Below, one piece after another: positions 17,193 to 25,395 of a stretch of 64,000 bases of DNA; position 1 is the first letter of the stretch; the number at the start of each line of letters is the position of its first letter. The position numbers were made by a program, and so were the translations under genes. The notes beneath the pieces were generated by a model. It searched no databases. It worked only from the letters and a program-made list of their open reading frames with translations, and was not told where the DNA came from. The DNA comes from Flavobacteriaceae bacterium (GTDB lineage Bacteria > Bacteroidota > Bacteroidia > Flavobacteriales > Flavobacteriaceae), in NCBI GenBank assembly GCA_021647405.1, contig JAKIUU010000003.1:62001-126000 (forward strand). The letters run 5' to 3'.

Positions 17193-19097
17193 ATGTGTGG
17201 CATTGCCGGAATTATTGAATTTTATACAGCTGTAAATCAAGTTGCCGCTATTAAAAACATGACTCAAAGCATGCAGAATCGCGGGCCAGATGATGAAGGT
17301 TTTCTACTTTGTAACAACACAATCACACCTTATTTTGGAGATAACTCTTATAAAAATAGAGGTGCTAAAGCCCATATTAACACTGCCGAAAACATAAAAA
17401 GCAAAATTATTTTTGGATTTAAAAGACTGTCAATTATCGATTTGTCTGACAATGGACATCAACCAATGTGTGATTCATCCAAAAAATATTGGATTGTATT
17501 TAATGGCGAAATCTATAATTATAAAGAAATTAGACGTGAATTAATTTCTTTAAACCATACTTTTCATTCCAATTCTGATACCGAAGTTGTCTTAAAGTCA
17601 TATATAGAATGGGGCGAAAAAGCCCTTCAAAAGTTTAATGGTATGTTTGCATTTGCCATATATAATTCCTCAATAAACGAGATTTTTATGGCAAGAGACC
17701 GTGTGGGAATAAAACCTTTCTATTATTTTAAAAACAACGATAGGTTTGTATTTGGGAGTACCATAAAATCTATTATAGACTCAAAATTATACCAACCCGA
17801 AATTAATTGGAAAGGATTATGGCAAAATTTTACGTTTTCAATAGCGCAACGTCCAAACACGTGTTTTGCCAATATCGCAGCTCTAGAACCTGGTCATTTT
17901 TTTAGACTAAATGTAACAACTGGCAAAATTAACAAAACTAAGTATTGGGATATCCCAACAGGGGCACAAGACTTCAGCCTGTCTGAAAAAAATGCGAAAG
18001 ATTTATTAGAGGATGCCCTATACAAATCTGTAAAATATAGGCTTAACGCCGATGTAGAGGTGGGTACTTTTATGAGTGGTGGCATTGATTCTACTACAAT
18101 TTCGGCTATTGCTTCTAAGTTGCAACCTAATATCAAAGCTTTTACACTCGGTTTTAACCAAAACTACGAAGAATACAATGAGGTTAGGCAAGCTACCGAA
18201 ACAGCAAAACGCAACCAAATTGACCATATAATTCACTATGCCAAACCGCGTACTATTATAGATAATATTGATACAATTGTTACCGGATACGAAGAGCCTT
18301 ATCACCATTTACCAGCCAATTACATCATGTCTAAAATTGTGGCAAAACACGGTGTAAAAGTGGTTTTAAATGGTCTAGGTGGAGACGAACTTTTTGCTGG
18401 GTATCATTTTTACACCAAACTAAAGAAATGGCATTTACTAAAAAAATTAAGGCCTGTTCTTTCAGTAATACCAAATAGTTTGGGTTCTAGAATTTATATC
18501 GCAAAGCAAATGGTGTCCTACAATAATATACCACAATATTACACCCATTTTAGAAGTACTTTTAATGATTCTGACAATAAAAGTATTTTTAAAGATTGTG
18601 AATTTAGTTCTTTAAACACCCTAGAGAATCTTTATCAAAACGAAAGAGATTTTACAGACGATATTGAGGCCTTAAGTTATTACGATTTAAAATCATATAT
18701 AGGCAATCATCAAACCCGAACAATTGATCAATTTACGATGAATTTTTCTATAGAAGGCCGGTTTCCATTTTTAGACCATAAAGTTATTGAATTGGCATTT
18801 AAGATACCCTCAAAATATAAAATTAAAAATAGTGTACAAAAATATATTTTAAAAGAGGTGGCAAAAACACATATCGCGCCAAGCTGTTTTAAGATGAACA
18901 AAAAAGGTTTTGGTTTGCCCCTTGAGTATTGGTATAAAAATGAGTTAAAAGAATTTATATCAGATAATATTACCAGTTTAAAAAACAGACAATTGTTTAA
19001 TAATATCGAAATTGATGACATTTTAAAAACAGATAATGTCAGGAAAATCTGGCACCTTGTTATGACAGAACAATGGCTTCAAAAATTTTTTAATTAA
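17193..19097 (+). CDS. asnB: Glutamine-hydrolysing asparagine synthetase family (AsnB-type)
   Basis: A 634-aa protein. MCGIAGIIE gives Cys2 as the class II glutaminase nucleophile after Met removal, and RGPDDEGF, FNGEIYNYKEIR and SDTEVVL complete the amidotransferase domain. The synthetase domain carries the PP-loop SGGIDSTT (~295) and NGLGGDELFAGYH. It makes asparagine (or amidates a related acid) from aspartate, ATP and glutamine. Placement between a glycosyltransferase and a flippase is common for AsnB paralogues in polysaccharide loci, where some amidate uronic-acid sugars. So sugar amidation is possible but unproven. Confidence 0.9.
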   Translation: MCGIAGIIEFYTAVNQVAAIKNMTQSMQNRGPDDEGFLLCNNTITPYFGDNSYKNRGAKAHINTAENIKSKIIFGFKRLSIIDLSDNGHQPMCDSSKKYWIVFNGEIYNYKEIRRELISLNHTFHSNSDTEVVLKSYIEWGEKALQKFNGMFAFAIYNSSINEIFMARDRVGIKPFYYFKNNDRFVFGSTIKSIIDSKLYQPEINWKGLWQNFTFSIAQRPNTCFANIAALEPGHFFRLNVTTGKINKTKYWDIPTGAQDFSLSEKNAKDLLEDALYKSVKYRLNADVEVGTFMSGGIDSTTISAIASKLQPNIKAFTLGFNQNYEEYNEVRQATETAKRNQIDHIIHYAKPRTIIDNIDTIVTGYEEPYHHLPANYIMSKIVAKHGVKVVLNGLGGDELFAGYHFYTKLKKWHLLKKLRPVLSVIPNSLGSRIYIAKQMVSYNNIPQYYTHFRSTFNDSDNKSIFKDCEFSSLNTLENLYQNERDFTDDIEALSYYDLKSYIGNHQTRTIDQFTMNFSIEGRFPFLDHKVIELAFKIPSKYKIKNSVQKYILKEVAKTHIAPSCFKMNKKGFGLPLEYWYKNELKEFISDNITSLKNRQLFNNIEIDDILKTDNVRKIWHLVMTEQWLQKFFN

Positions 19098-19121
19098 ACC
19101 CAGTTTGGCTATAATACAGCC

Positions 19122-19129
19122 TATATTTG
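19122..19129 (+). promoter_or_regulatory. -7 box TATATTTG before the flippase gene
   Basis: A perfect TAnnTTTG match 16 bp before the flippase ATG. A TTTG at 19104-19107 lies upstream, but its spacing of 14 bp is shorter than usual. It may be an internal promoter of the cluster. Confidence 0.4.
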
Positions 19130-19145
19130 TGACTTCAAATAAAAT

Positions 19146-20402
19146 ATGAAAAAATTAATCATTTTTTTTAAAGGTTTTAAAGACAGAAAAGGAAACTATG
19201 TTTTTATGGCAACTGTTATTGCCCGTATTTTATCTTTTTTAGCTTCAATTATCGCTTTAAAACTGATTGATAAAACAGACTTGGGTTATGTTATTTATGC
19301 TTTAAACATTATGGCTTTTATTATTCCGCTTAGCGGATTAGGCATTCAACAAGGTTTATTGCGATTTGGCGCACGGTTAAAATCAACTTCAGAGAAAAAA
19401 GCGCTCTTTAGTTTTGTATTTAAAAAAGGCATTCTTTTTTCAACAATTTTAGCTGCGGTAATTTTTGTAATAAGTTACATTTTACCTTTAGAATTTACCC
19501 AATCGGCTTATTTTTTAAGATGGCTCTCAGCACTCCTTCTTAGCTCTTTTTTATTGGAGAGTATTAAAATTCAATTTAGACTTGAACACAACAATAAGAA
19601 ATTCGCATTTATCGAAATTTTTTACAATGTGTTGTTGGTCATTATTGTATTTATATTAAGCTACTTCTTTAAAGAAACAGGCTACACAATTGCTCTAGTT
19701 GCAACGCCTTTAATCACTTTTTTATGGTTTTTTAAATCACTAAACATCCGTTTTAAATCTGTTACCCTACCCATACCAATCGATTTTACTTTTTTAAAAT
19801 ACGGTTTTTTTGCAGGTTTGGCTAATGTGGCCACACAGTTACTTTTTGCAATTGACATCCTTCTTATAGGAAGTCTTTTAAACAACCCCAGTTTGGTTAC
19901 TGCCTATAAATATGTTTTTTTAATTCCGTTTAGTCTGCTCTTTTTACCAGGTGTTCTTCTTACTACCGATTTTGTTAATTTAACCGAACGTATTTACGAC
20001 AAGGCCTATATTAACAGTTACAGTAAAAATTACAGGGTCTTTTTCTTGCTGTTTAGCATAGGCATATCAGCTATTTTCTATCCGTTTTCTAAATCTATCT
20101 TAGCCCTCTTTGCGCCAGAATATCAGATATATTCAACCACTTTTTTAGTGTTAACTGGTGGCGTTTTTGGTATATTAATATTTAGAGGTCTCTACGGAAA
20201 TCTGCTTTCGGCTCTGGGAAAAGCACATATAAATTATTGGATTGCTTTTGTGGCTTTGCTTATCAATATTCCTGCTAATTATTATTTGATTCCAAAATAC
20301 GGCATTTTGGGAGCGGCCATTACTTCGGCGAGTTTAATGTGGTTATCTAGCCTCTCTACTTGGATTGTATTTAAAATACTACATAATAAAGCGCTAAAAT
20401 AA
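19146..20402 (+). CDS. Polysaccharide flippase (Wzx/MATE-like, oligosaccharide flippase superfamily)
   Basis: A 418-aa very hydrophobic protein with about 12 membrane segments. It has the N-terminal pattern of the polysaccharide-synthesis flippase family (ATVIARILSFLASIIALKLI, then IIPLSGLGIQQGLLRFGARL). The second half repeats the fold (FLKYGFFAGLANVATQLLFAIDIL). The C-terminus has IPKYGILGAAITSASLMWLS. It would flip lipid-linked glycans across the inner membrane. It overlaps the convergent FemAB-like gene by 9 bp. Confidence 0.85.
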   Translation: MKKLIIFFKGFKDRKGNYVFMATVIARILSFLASIIALKLIDKTDLGYVIYALNIMAFIIPLSGLGIQQGLLRFGARLKSTSEKKALFSFVFKKGILFSTILAAVIFVISYILPLEFTQSAYFLRWLSALLLSSFLLESIKIQFRLEHNNKKFAFIEIFYNVLLVIIVFILSYFFKETGYTIALVATPLITFLWFFKSLNIRFKSVTLPIPIDFTFLKYGFFAGLANVATQLLFAIDILLIGSLLNNPSLVTAYKYVFLIPFSLLFLPGVLLTTDFVNLTERIYDKAYINSYSKNYRVFFLLFSIGISAIFYPFSKSILALFAPEYQIYSTTFLVLTGGVFGILIFRGLYGNLLSALGKAHINYWIAFVALLINIPANYYLIPKYGILGAAITSASLMWLSSLSTWIVFKILHNKALK

Positions 20403-21260
20403 ACGCCATTTTTTTAAGTGATAATACGCCTCTTCCTCAGCGCCAAAACTCTTGATAAACTTAGCGACACCCGAGAGCATTGACCCCTCAAAATCTAATA
20501 TATATTTGCTTTCTGAATATTCTTTAATAACAAAATCTAATATTAACGACATGGCTTGCAAATCTCTTCCCTTCTTATTTAAAACAGAAAATAAATACGT
20601 GATTCTATTTTCAGAAATTATAAAAAAAGCCCCGCCAACAAGTACATCCGCTTTTGAGTAAGCTGCTATTATTTTTAATTTGTTGAATTGTACAGCTGTT
20701 TTAAGAAGATTTTCAAATGTATAAGCCGCCTCTTTGGTCATTCTAAAACCACTGTGGTTTTGTTCAGGTAAGTTTAGCAAGTGCGCCCATCGGTCAATTT
20801 TCTTGAGTAACAAATCTGCTTTTTTAGCTTTAGCAATGCTTCGTTTTCTGAGTTTTGAAAAACCTTTAAAAAGCGCCTCATATTTTATTTGTAATGGTAA
20901 AATATAATTGATTTTAGGAGTAACCGATTCTGTTTTGAAGTTAATATTAAAATCAATCAACCTTATTCTTTTTGGGATACTGTTCAAAAATAATTCCGAA
21001 TCGTTTTCTTCTAAATTTTTAGCAGAAAATACGCCTAAATGTTGTATCCAATAGGGCTGATAAACATACCCTATACCCCATTTTTTTCTTTTAGGTAAGG
21101 GCATCACCGCCTCATAATCATTTAAAACAAGTGCGTCCCAGGTTTCGGTAACAGCATCCAAATACCAACTAAAAGCATATACTTTAGATTGTACAGCCTT
21201 GGCAATGCATAAATCGTATTTCTTTTTATCTACCTTGTCGTGTTGCCAATAGCTAATCAT
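20394..21260 (-). CDS. FemAB-like GNAT-fold acyltransferase
   Basis: A 288-aa protein of the GNAT/FemAB-related type found in polysaccharide loci. It has an N-terminal Trp/Tyr-rich segment (FSWYLDAVTETWDALVL, YVYQPYWIQHLGVFS) and a conserved acetyl-CoA-fold core (AAYSKADVLVGGAFFIISEN, YLFSVLNKKGRDLQAMSLIL). The late LDFEGSMLSGVAKFIKSFGA segment matches the FemAB pattern FEGS...FKxxFG. It probably transfers an acyl or aminoacyl group to a cell-surface glycan. Translationally coupled to the deacetylase gene: its start overlaps that stop (ATGA, 4 bp). Confidence 0.78.
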   Translation of the reverse strand: MISYWQHDKVDKKKYDLCIAKAVQSKVYAFSWYLDAVTETWDALVLNDYEAVMPLPKRKKWGIGYVYQPYWIQHLGVFSAKNLEENDSELFLNSIPKRIRLIDFNINFKTESVTPKINYILPLQIKYEALFKGFSKLRKRSIAKAKKADLLLKKIDRWAHLLNLPEQNHSGFRMTKEAAYTFENLLKTAVQFNKLKIIAAYSKADVLVGGAFFIISENRITYLFSVLNKKGRDLQAMSLILDFVIKEYSESKYILDFEGSMLSGVAKFIKSFGAEEEAYYHLKKWRLF

Positions 21261-22579
21261 AAATTGGAAGTTTCTTTCTGAGAAACAGCTTTTAACATAT
21301 TTAAATAAATTTTAGACCACCCTTGCCACCTGCCTGTATCGCTCAAGGTTTCATTGTGAAATAGACTGATAAAGGTACCATCAACTGCTTTTACTTTTTT
21401 AATTAAGTTTCCTATTTTAAGCGACACTTTTCTGTTTGATAAAAACAAATAATCTTTTAAAGTGCCATCCATAAAAGCAAAAGGAAAAACTTTTAAAGGC
21501 GTCTGAATTTCGAAATCTAAATCGTAAAAATAAAACGGCGTACAGGTACCTGCTCTAAAACCACAATGTTGGGCATAACCCATGGTGTAATCTTCAAAAA
21601 TTTCTAAATCAATGAGCTTTTGATAGGTTTCGGGTAAATCGATTCGCAAATAATGGTGTCTCGATTTTTGAACGGGTGTATTTAATATCTCTTCAAGACG
21701 TTTTTTCTCTTTTTTAAGTGTTTCTTCATTTTTCATGGTAAAAAACGAAGGATGCAATCCCACTTGTGCATAATCTGAAACAGACTTCATTAACGATCTG
21801 AATTTAATATTATTATGAGAAATATTTTTATCGTACGTTGTGTAATCGCCCACCAAGAAAAAGAAAATAGCGGGCACTTTATAAGTTTTTTGAAGATTTA
21901 ATATTTTTTGAAACTGATCAAACGGATCTTTTCTAAAATTAAAAACCACCAAACTTCTATGCCATAAATTTTTAAACCTAAGCAAGAAAAAATCACTTAA
22001 AAAACCACCAACTGTTCTGATAATATTTTTATGATTATAGGCATAGGCACTGTCAATATCAACAGTCGAAATAGCGCTAAATTGTCGTGTGCCAAATTCC
22101 AAATTTTTAAATTTTTCTTGGAGTAGTGCCTTCAATTTATAGGCCCAAATATCTACAACAGGGTCTTCTAAAAACTGGTGCTTAAACCCCAGACTCTCGG
22201 TTGCGGGAAAACGTTCAAATTGGTCCTTTACATGAGGTAAGTATTCTTCGTAACGACTCATAAGATAAAAACTAGCCGCAAAAATATCGTAAGGCAGCAC
22301 CGATTTATTTCCAGATTTAAAAAAACAGGAGACATCATCCCATAAAGAAACATTTATCTCAATATCGCTAAATCCTTGCTCAAAAAGCAAGTCGTGACTT
22401 TTAATAAAAAACTCATTTCCTAAAGGCGCTTTGGTATACGTTATTTTTGCCCCATTAAAAGCCACAAATTCATCAAGTTTGGTAGTGTATTTTACTGGAA
22501 CTTGTAATATGCGTTTGAATACTTGGTTAAAAGTAAAGGTGAGTCTGGGTGTTATTTTATGGGTGTATATTAACAGCAT
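21257..22579 (-). CDS. Polysaccharide deacetylase-like protein (DUF7033-type N-terminus)
   Basis: A 440-aa protein. N-terminal ~130 residues (PLGNEFFIKSHDLLFEQGF, LPYDIFAASFYLMSRYEEYL) fit the domain that precedes NodB-like deacetylases in Bacteroidota. Then comes the NodB-like barrel with STVDIDSAYAY (metal-binding Asp pair), AQVGLHPSFF (His motif), and RHHYLRIDLPETYQKL. The C-terminal VDGTFISLFHNETL holds a late catalytic His. It likely removes acetyl groups from a surface glycan; cytoplasmic, as no signal peptide is evident. First gene of the pair with the FemAB-like protein. Confidence 0.8.
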   Translation of the reverse strand: MLLIYTHKITPRLTFTFNQVFKRILQVPVKYTTKLDEFVAFNGAKITYTKAPLGNEFFIKSHDLLFEQGFSDIEINVSLWDDVSCFFKSGNKSVLPYDIFAASFYLMSRYEEYLPHVKDQFERFPATESLGFKHQFLEDPVVDIWAYKLKALLQEKFKNLEFGTRQFSAISTVDIDSAYAYNHKNIIRTVGGFLSDFFLLRFKNLWHRSLVVFNFRKDPFDQFQKILNLQKTYKVPAIFFFLVGDYTTYDKNISHNNIKFRSLMKSVSDYAQVGLHPSFFTMKNEETLKKEKKRLEEILNTPVQKSRHHYLRIDLPETYQKLIDLEIFEDYTMGYAQHCGFRAGTCTPFYFYDLDFEIQTPLKVFPFAFMDGTLKDYLFLSNRKVSLKIGNLIKKVKAVDGTFISLFHNETLSDTGRWQGWSKIYLNMLKAVSQKETSNL

Positions 22580-22625
22580 TTTTAATTAAATACGCTTTTA
22601 AATTTTGGTTAAATGATAAAGGTTT

Positions 22626-23324
22626 TTAAAGCATACCCTCATCGGCAAAGCTAAAATACATTTTTTCGGTAATTATCAAGTGGTCTAAAACTTTTATATC
22701 TAAGGTTTCTCCAGCCCTCTTAATTTTATGGGTTAATTTCTTGTCAGATTCACTGGCAACCAAAGTCCCCGATGGGTGGTTGTGGCATAAAATTATGGCT
22801 GTTGCCAATTGTGCCAATGCGGGTTTAAAAACCAAGCGTGTATCTACTACAGTACCTGTAATACCCCCCCTACTCAAACATTTTTTACTTAAAACCACAT
22901 TCGAATTATTTAAATACAGCACCCAAAACTCCTCCCGATTTATATCACCTATAAGGGGTTGCATAATTTCGAAAACAGCTTTGCTTCCAATAATTTTTTT
23001 TACTTCTAAGGCTTTTTCCAAACGTCTGCGTTTACCCAATTCTAAAGCGGTTACAATACTTACCGCTTTGGCTTCGCCTATGCCCTTAAATTGCATTAAG
23101 TCGGCAATACTCAATTTTGCTAAAGTCTGTATGTTGTTATCAACCGCGTTTAGAATCCTTTTGGCTAGGCGAACAGCACTTTCTTCTCTATTTCCCGAAC
23201 CAATCAAAATAGCAACCAATTCTGCATCCGATAGAACCACACAGCCTTTGTTTAGTAGTTTTTCGCGTGGTCTATCATCAATATTCCATTTTTTTATACT
23301 AAAATTACCCTCTTTTGTAGTCAT
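22626..23324 (-). CDS. radC: RadC family JAB-domain protein
   Basis: A 232-aa protein. The N-terminal helix-hairpin-helix region is at ~50-85 (LMQFKGIGEAKAVSIVTALELGKR). The MPN/JAB domain has the zinc motif HNHPSG (in AIILCHNHPSGTLVAS) with the downstream Asp in LDIKVLDHLIIT. GITGTVVDTRLVFKPAL is the RadC-typical strand. Despite the DNA-repair name, the biochemical role is uncertain. Complete and standard length. It stands alone between the polysaccharide genes and a divergent permease gene. Confidence 0.93.
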   Translation of the reverse strand: MTTKEGNFSIKKWNIDDRPREKLLNKGCVVLSDAELVAILIGSGNREESAVRLAKRILNAVDNNIQTLAKLSIADLMQFKGIGEAKAVSIVTALELGKRRRLEKALEVKKIIGSKAVFEIMQPLIGDINREEFWVLYLNNSNVVLSKKCLSRGGITGTVVDTRLVFKPALAQLATAIILCHNHPSGTLVASESDKKLTHKIKRAGETLDIKVLDHLIITEKMYFSFADEGML

Positions 23325-23362
23325 TGTATAAGCAAAGCTTAAAGATACTAAAGAAAAAATAA

Positions 23363-23370
23363 TACATTTG
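23363..23370 (+). promoter_or_regulatory. -7 box TACATTTG of the permease gene
   Basis: A perfect TAnnTTTG match 29 bp before the ATG at 23400, giving a leader of about 24 nt. No strong -33 element is visible. Confidence 0.5.
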
Positions 23371-23399
23371 TCATTTGATTCAAAATTTTAATTTGAAAA

Positions 23400-25130
23400 A
23401 TGACTAAAACACATAAGAAGTTAGGCGAACTAGCTTCAACTGCTATTTGCGGAAATGATATCAGTTCTTCAGTTCTATACGTTTCGGCTTTATCTATTTT
23501 TTACGCTGGACAATACGCGTGGATTACCTTACTAATCGTGGCTTTTGTATTATTTCTTTTTCGTAAAATTTACGGCGAAGTTGTTGGGGCGCTGCCTTTA
23601 AATGGAGGGGCTTATAACGCTTTATTAAACACAACAAGCAAACAATTGGCCTCGTTAGCAGCCACCCTAACACTGCTATCTTATATGGCTACTGCCGTCA
23701 TTTCGGGTAATGAGGCCATGCACTACTTACATCACCTAATACCAAATATGCCTGTAATAGTTGCTACAATAGTCTTGCTTGGTATTTTTGCAACATTAAC
23801 CATAGGTGGCATTACAGAATCAGCTAAAGTAGCTATTGGTATTTTTATATTTCACTTGTTTTCTCTACTTGTTTTAACCCTGTTTATTGGATACTATTTG
23901 TCGCAACACGGTTTGAGTCAATTTTTCGAAAATCAAGAGGCTCCTCTTCGTCAAGGCAGTATCGGAATGGCCATATTTTTTGGCTTTGCCGCTTCTATGT
24001 TAGGCGTATCAGGATTCGAAAGTTCGGCTAATTTTGTAGAAGAACAAGCCGATGGTGTTTTTCCAAAAACACTTAGAAATATGTGGTCTGTGGTAAGTGT
24101 TATCAATCCACTTATGGCTTTATTTGCCTTGGCTTTATTTGCTTTGCCCGTTTTACAAAGCGATGCCTATCAAAATACTTTGCTCATAGAAATGGGCGAA
24201 CATGTAGGCGGAAAATGGATGGGTGTTCTTATTGCTATAGACGCAGTATTGGTATTAAGTGGTGCTGTTTTAACTAGCTATGTAGGTGTTTCTGGCTTGC
24301 TCGAACGCATGACATTAGACCGTATTTTACCACAATATTTTCTTAAAAAAAACAGCAAAGGAAGTTCGTATCGCATCATATTGATGTTCTTTTTATTAAG
24401 TGTATCGGTGCTGCTTATTACCCAAGGCAATGTAAAATTATTGGCAGGAGTCTACACCATTTCATTCCTATCGGTTATGGCCTTGTTTGGCATCGGTAAT
24501 ATTTTGTTAAAAGTAAAACGCGCCAAATTACCACGACCAGAGCAGGCCTCGTGGATTGCTGTAATTGTAGCCATTATTGCTGTTGTTTTTGCCCTTTCGG
24601 GAAATGTATTAATGGTACCTAGAGATGGTATGCCTAGTAATATTACCATCTTTATGCCTTATTTTTTAACCGCAATGGGCTTTATTTTTATCATGCTTAA
24701 CAGGATAATAATTTTAAGAAGCTTTTTAAGAATAGTGAAATACTTTAACAGTAAAATTATTAAAACCATTAACGATATTGTCAAACAAGAATTTGTGTTT
24801 TTTACAAAAGGAGATCATTTGTCTAATTTAAATAAAGTGATGCTCTACATAAAACAAAACGAGCACACGCGCAAAATTAAAATAGTAACCGTTCTTAACA
24901 AAGATGAAGAGGTTAGTATCAAACTAAAAACCGATATCGAATTTCTAGACCGCGAATACCCCGATATTGACATTGATTTTGTGGTTATTCACGACACCTT
25001 TGGTCCCAAGCTCATAAATAAACTGTCTAATGAATGGAATATTCCTGTAAACTTTATGTTTATTGGGTCGCCGGGCGATAAATTCCCCTACCGTGTAGAA
25101 CAATTAGGGGGGGTTCGCTTAATTATTTAA
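23400..25130 (+). CDS. APC-family amino acid permease with C-terminal cytoplasmic domain
   Basis: A 576-aa protein. Residues ~1-440 form about 12 membrane helices of the amino acid-polyamine-organocation superfamily. TM1 has the unwound region AICGNDISSSVLYVSALS, and GALPLNGGAYNALLNTTS and GFAASMLGVSGFESSANFVEE are family-like. Residues ~445-576 are soluble and look like a USP-like fold (IKIVTVLNKDEEV, DIDIDFVVIHDTFG, NFMFIGSPGDKFPYRVEQLG). That domain may sense a ligand or regulate transport. The substrate is not inferable. An inverted repeat GTTCTTTT/AAAAGAAC follows the stop but has no T-run. Confidence 0.85.
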   Translation: MTKTHKKLGELASTAICGNDISSSVLYVSALSIFYAGQYAWITLLIVAFVLFLFRKIYGEVVGALPLNGGAYNALLNTTSKQLASLAATLTLLSYMATAVISGNEAMHYLHHLIPNMPVIVATIVLLGIFATLTIGGITESAKVAIGIFIFHLFSLLVLTLFIGYYLSQHGLSQFFENQEAPLRQGSIGMAIFFGFAASMLGVSGFESSANFVEEQADGVFPKTLRNMWSVVSVINPLMALFALALFALPVLQSDAYQNTLLIEMGEHVGGKWMGVLIAIDAVLVLSGAVLTSYVGVSGLLERMTLDRILPQYFLKKNSKGSSYRIILMFFLLSVSVLLITQGNVKLLAGVYTISFLSVMALFGIGNILLKVKRAKLPRPEQASWIAVIVAIIAVVFALSGNVLMVPRDGMPSNITIFMPYFLTAMGFIFIMLNRIIILRSFLRIVKYFNSKIIKTINDIVKQEFVFFTKGDHLSNLNKVMLYIKQNEHTRKIKIVTVLNKDEEVSIKLKTDIEFLDREYPDIDIDFVVIHDTFGPKLINKLSNEWNIPVNFMFIGSPGDKFPYRVEQLGGVRLII

Positions 25131-25395
25131 TTGTTCTTTTACCAAAAGAACATCACAGTTGAAACCGCCCCCTTTTCCTGAAATAATGTAAGCATACTTT
25201 GGCTAATTGGAATAATTACTGTTATATTTTTTTTGGTCTCATTCGTTAGTAAAAACCATGTACTTTTAGCGCATAGTGGTTTAATTACTTCTTGTACCCT
25301 TACCCCTTAGACAACAAATAAAAGGCTTCCTCAATCTGTAATTTAATCAACGATTTTCATTAAATTGCACTACTTTTTAAAAGATTTGCATTTAT
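25131..25395. other. Intergenic region between permease and icmF
   Basis: 265 bp. It contains only the short inverted repeat just after the permease stop and AT-rich DNA. No ORF with protein character, no riboswitch-like fold recognised by eye (in particular no clear cobalamin-riboswitch box), and no perfect -7 box next to icmF. Confidence 0.4.

Noticed and set aside
22741..23331. 196-codon plus-strand frame antisense to radC
   Set aside because: radC is intact with its HNHPSG motif; the antisense frame is rich in Ser/Leu/Thr as expected for a shadow.
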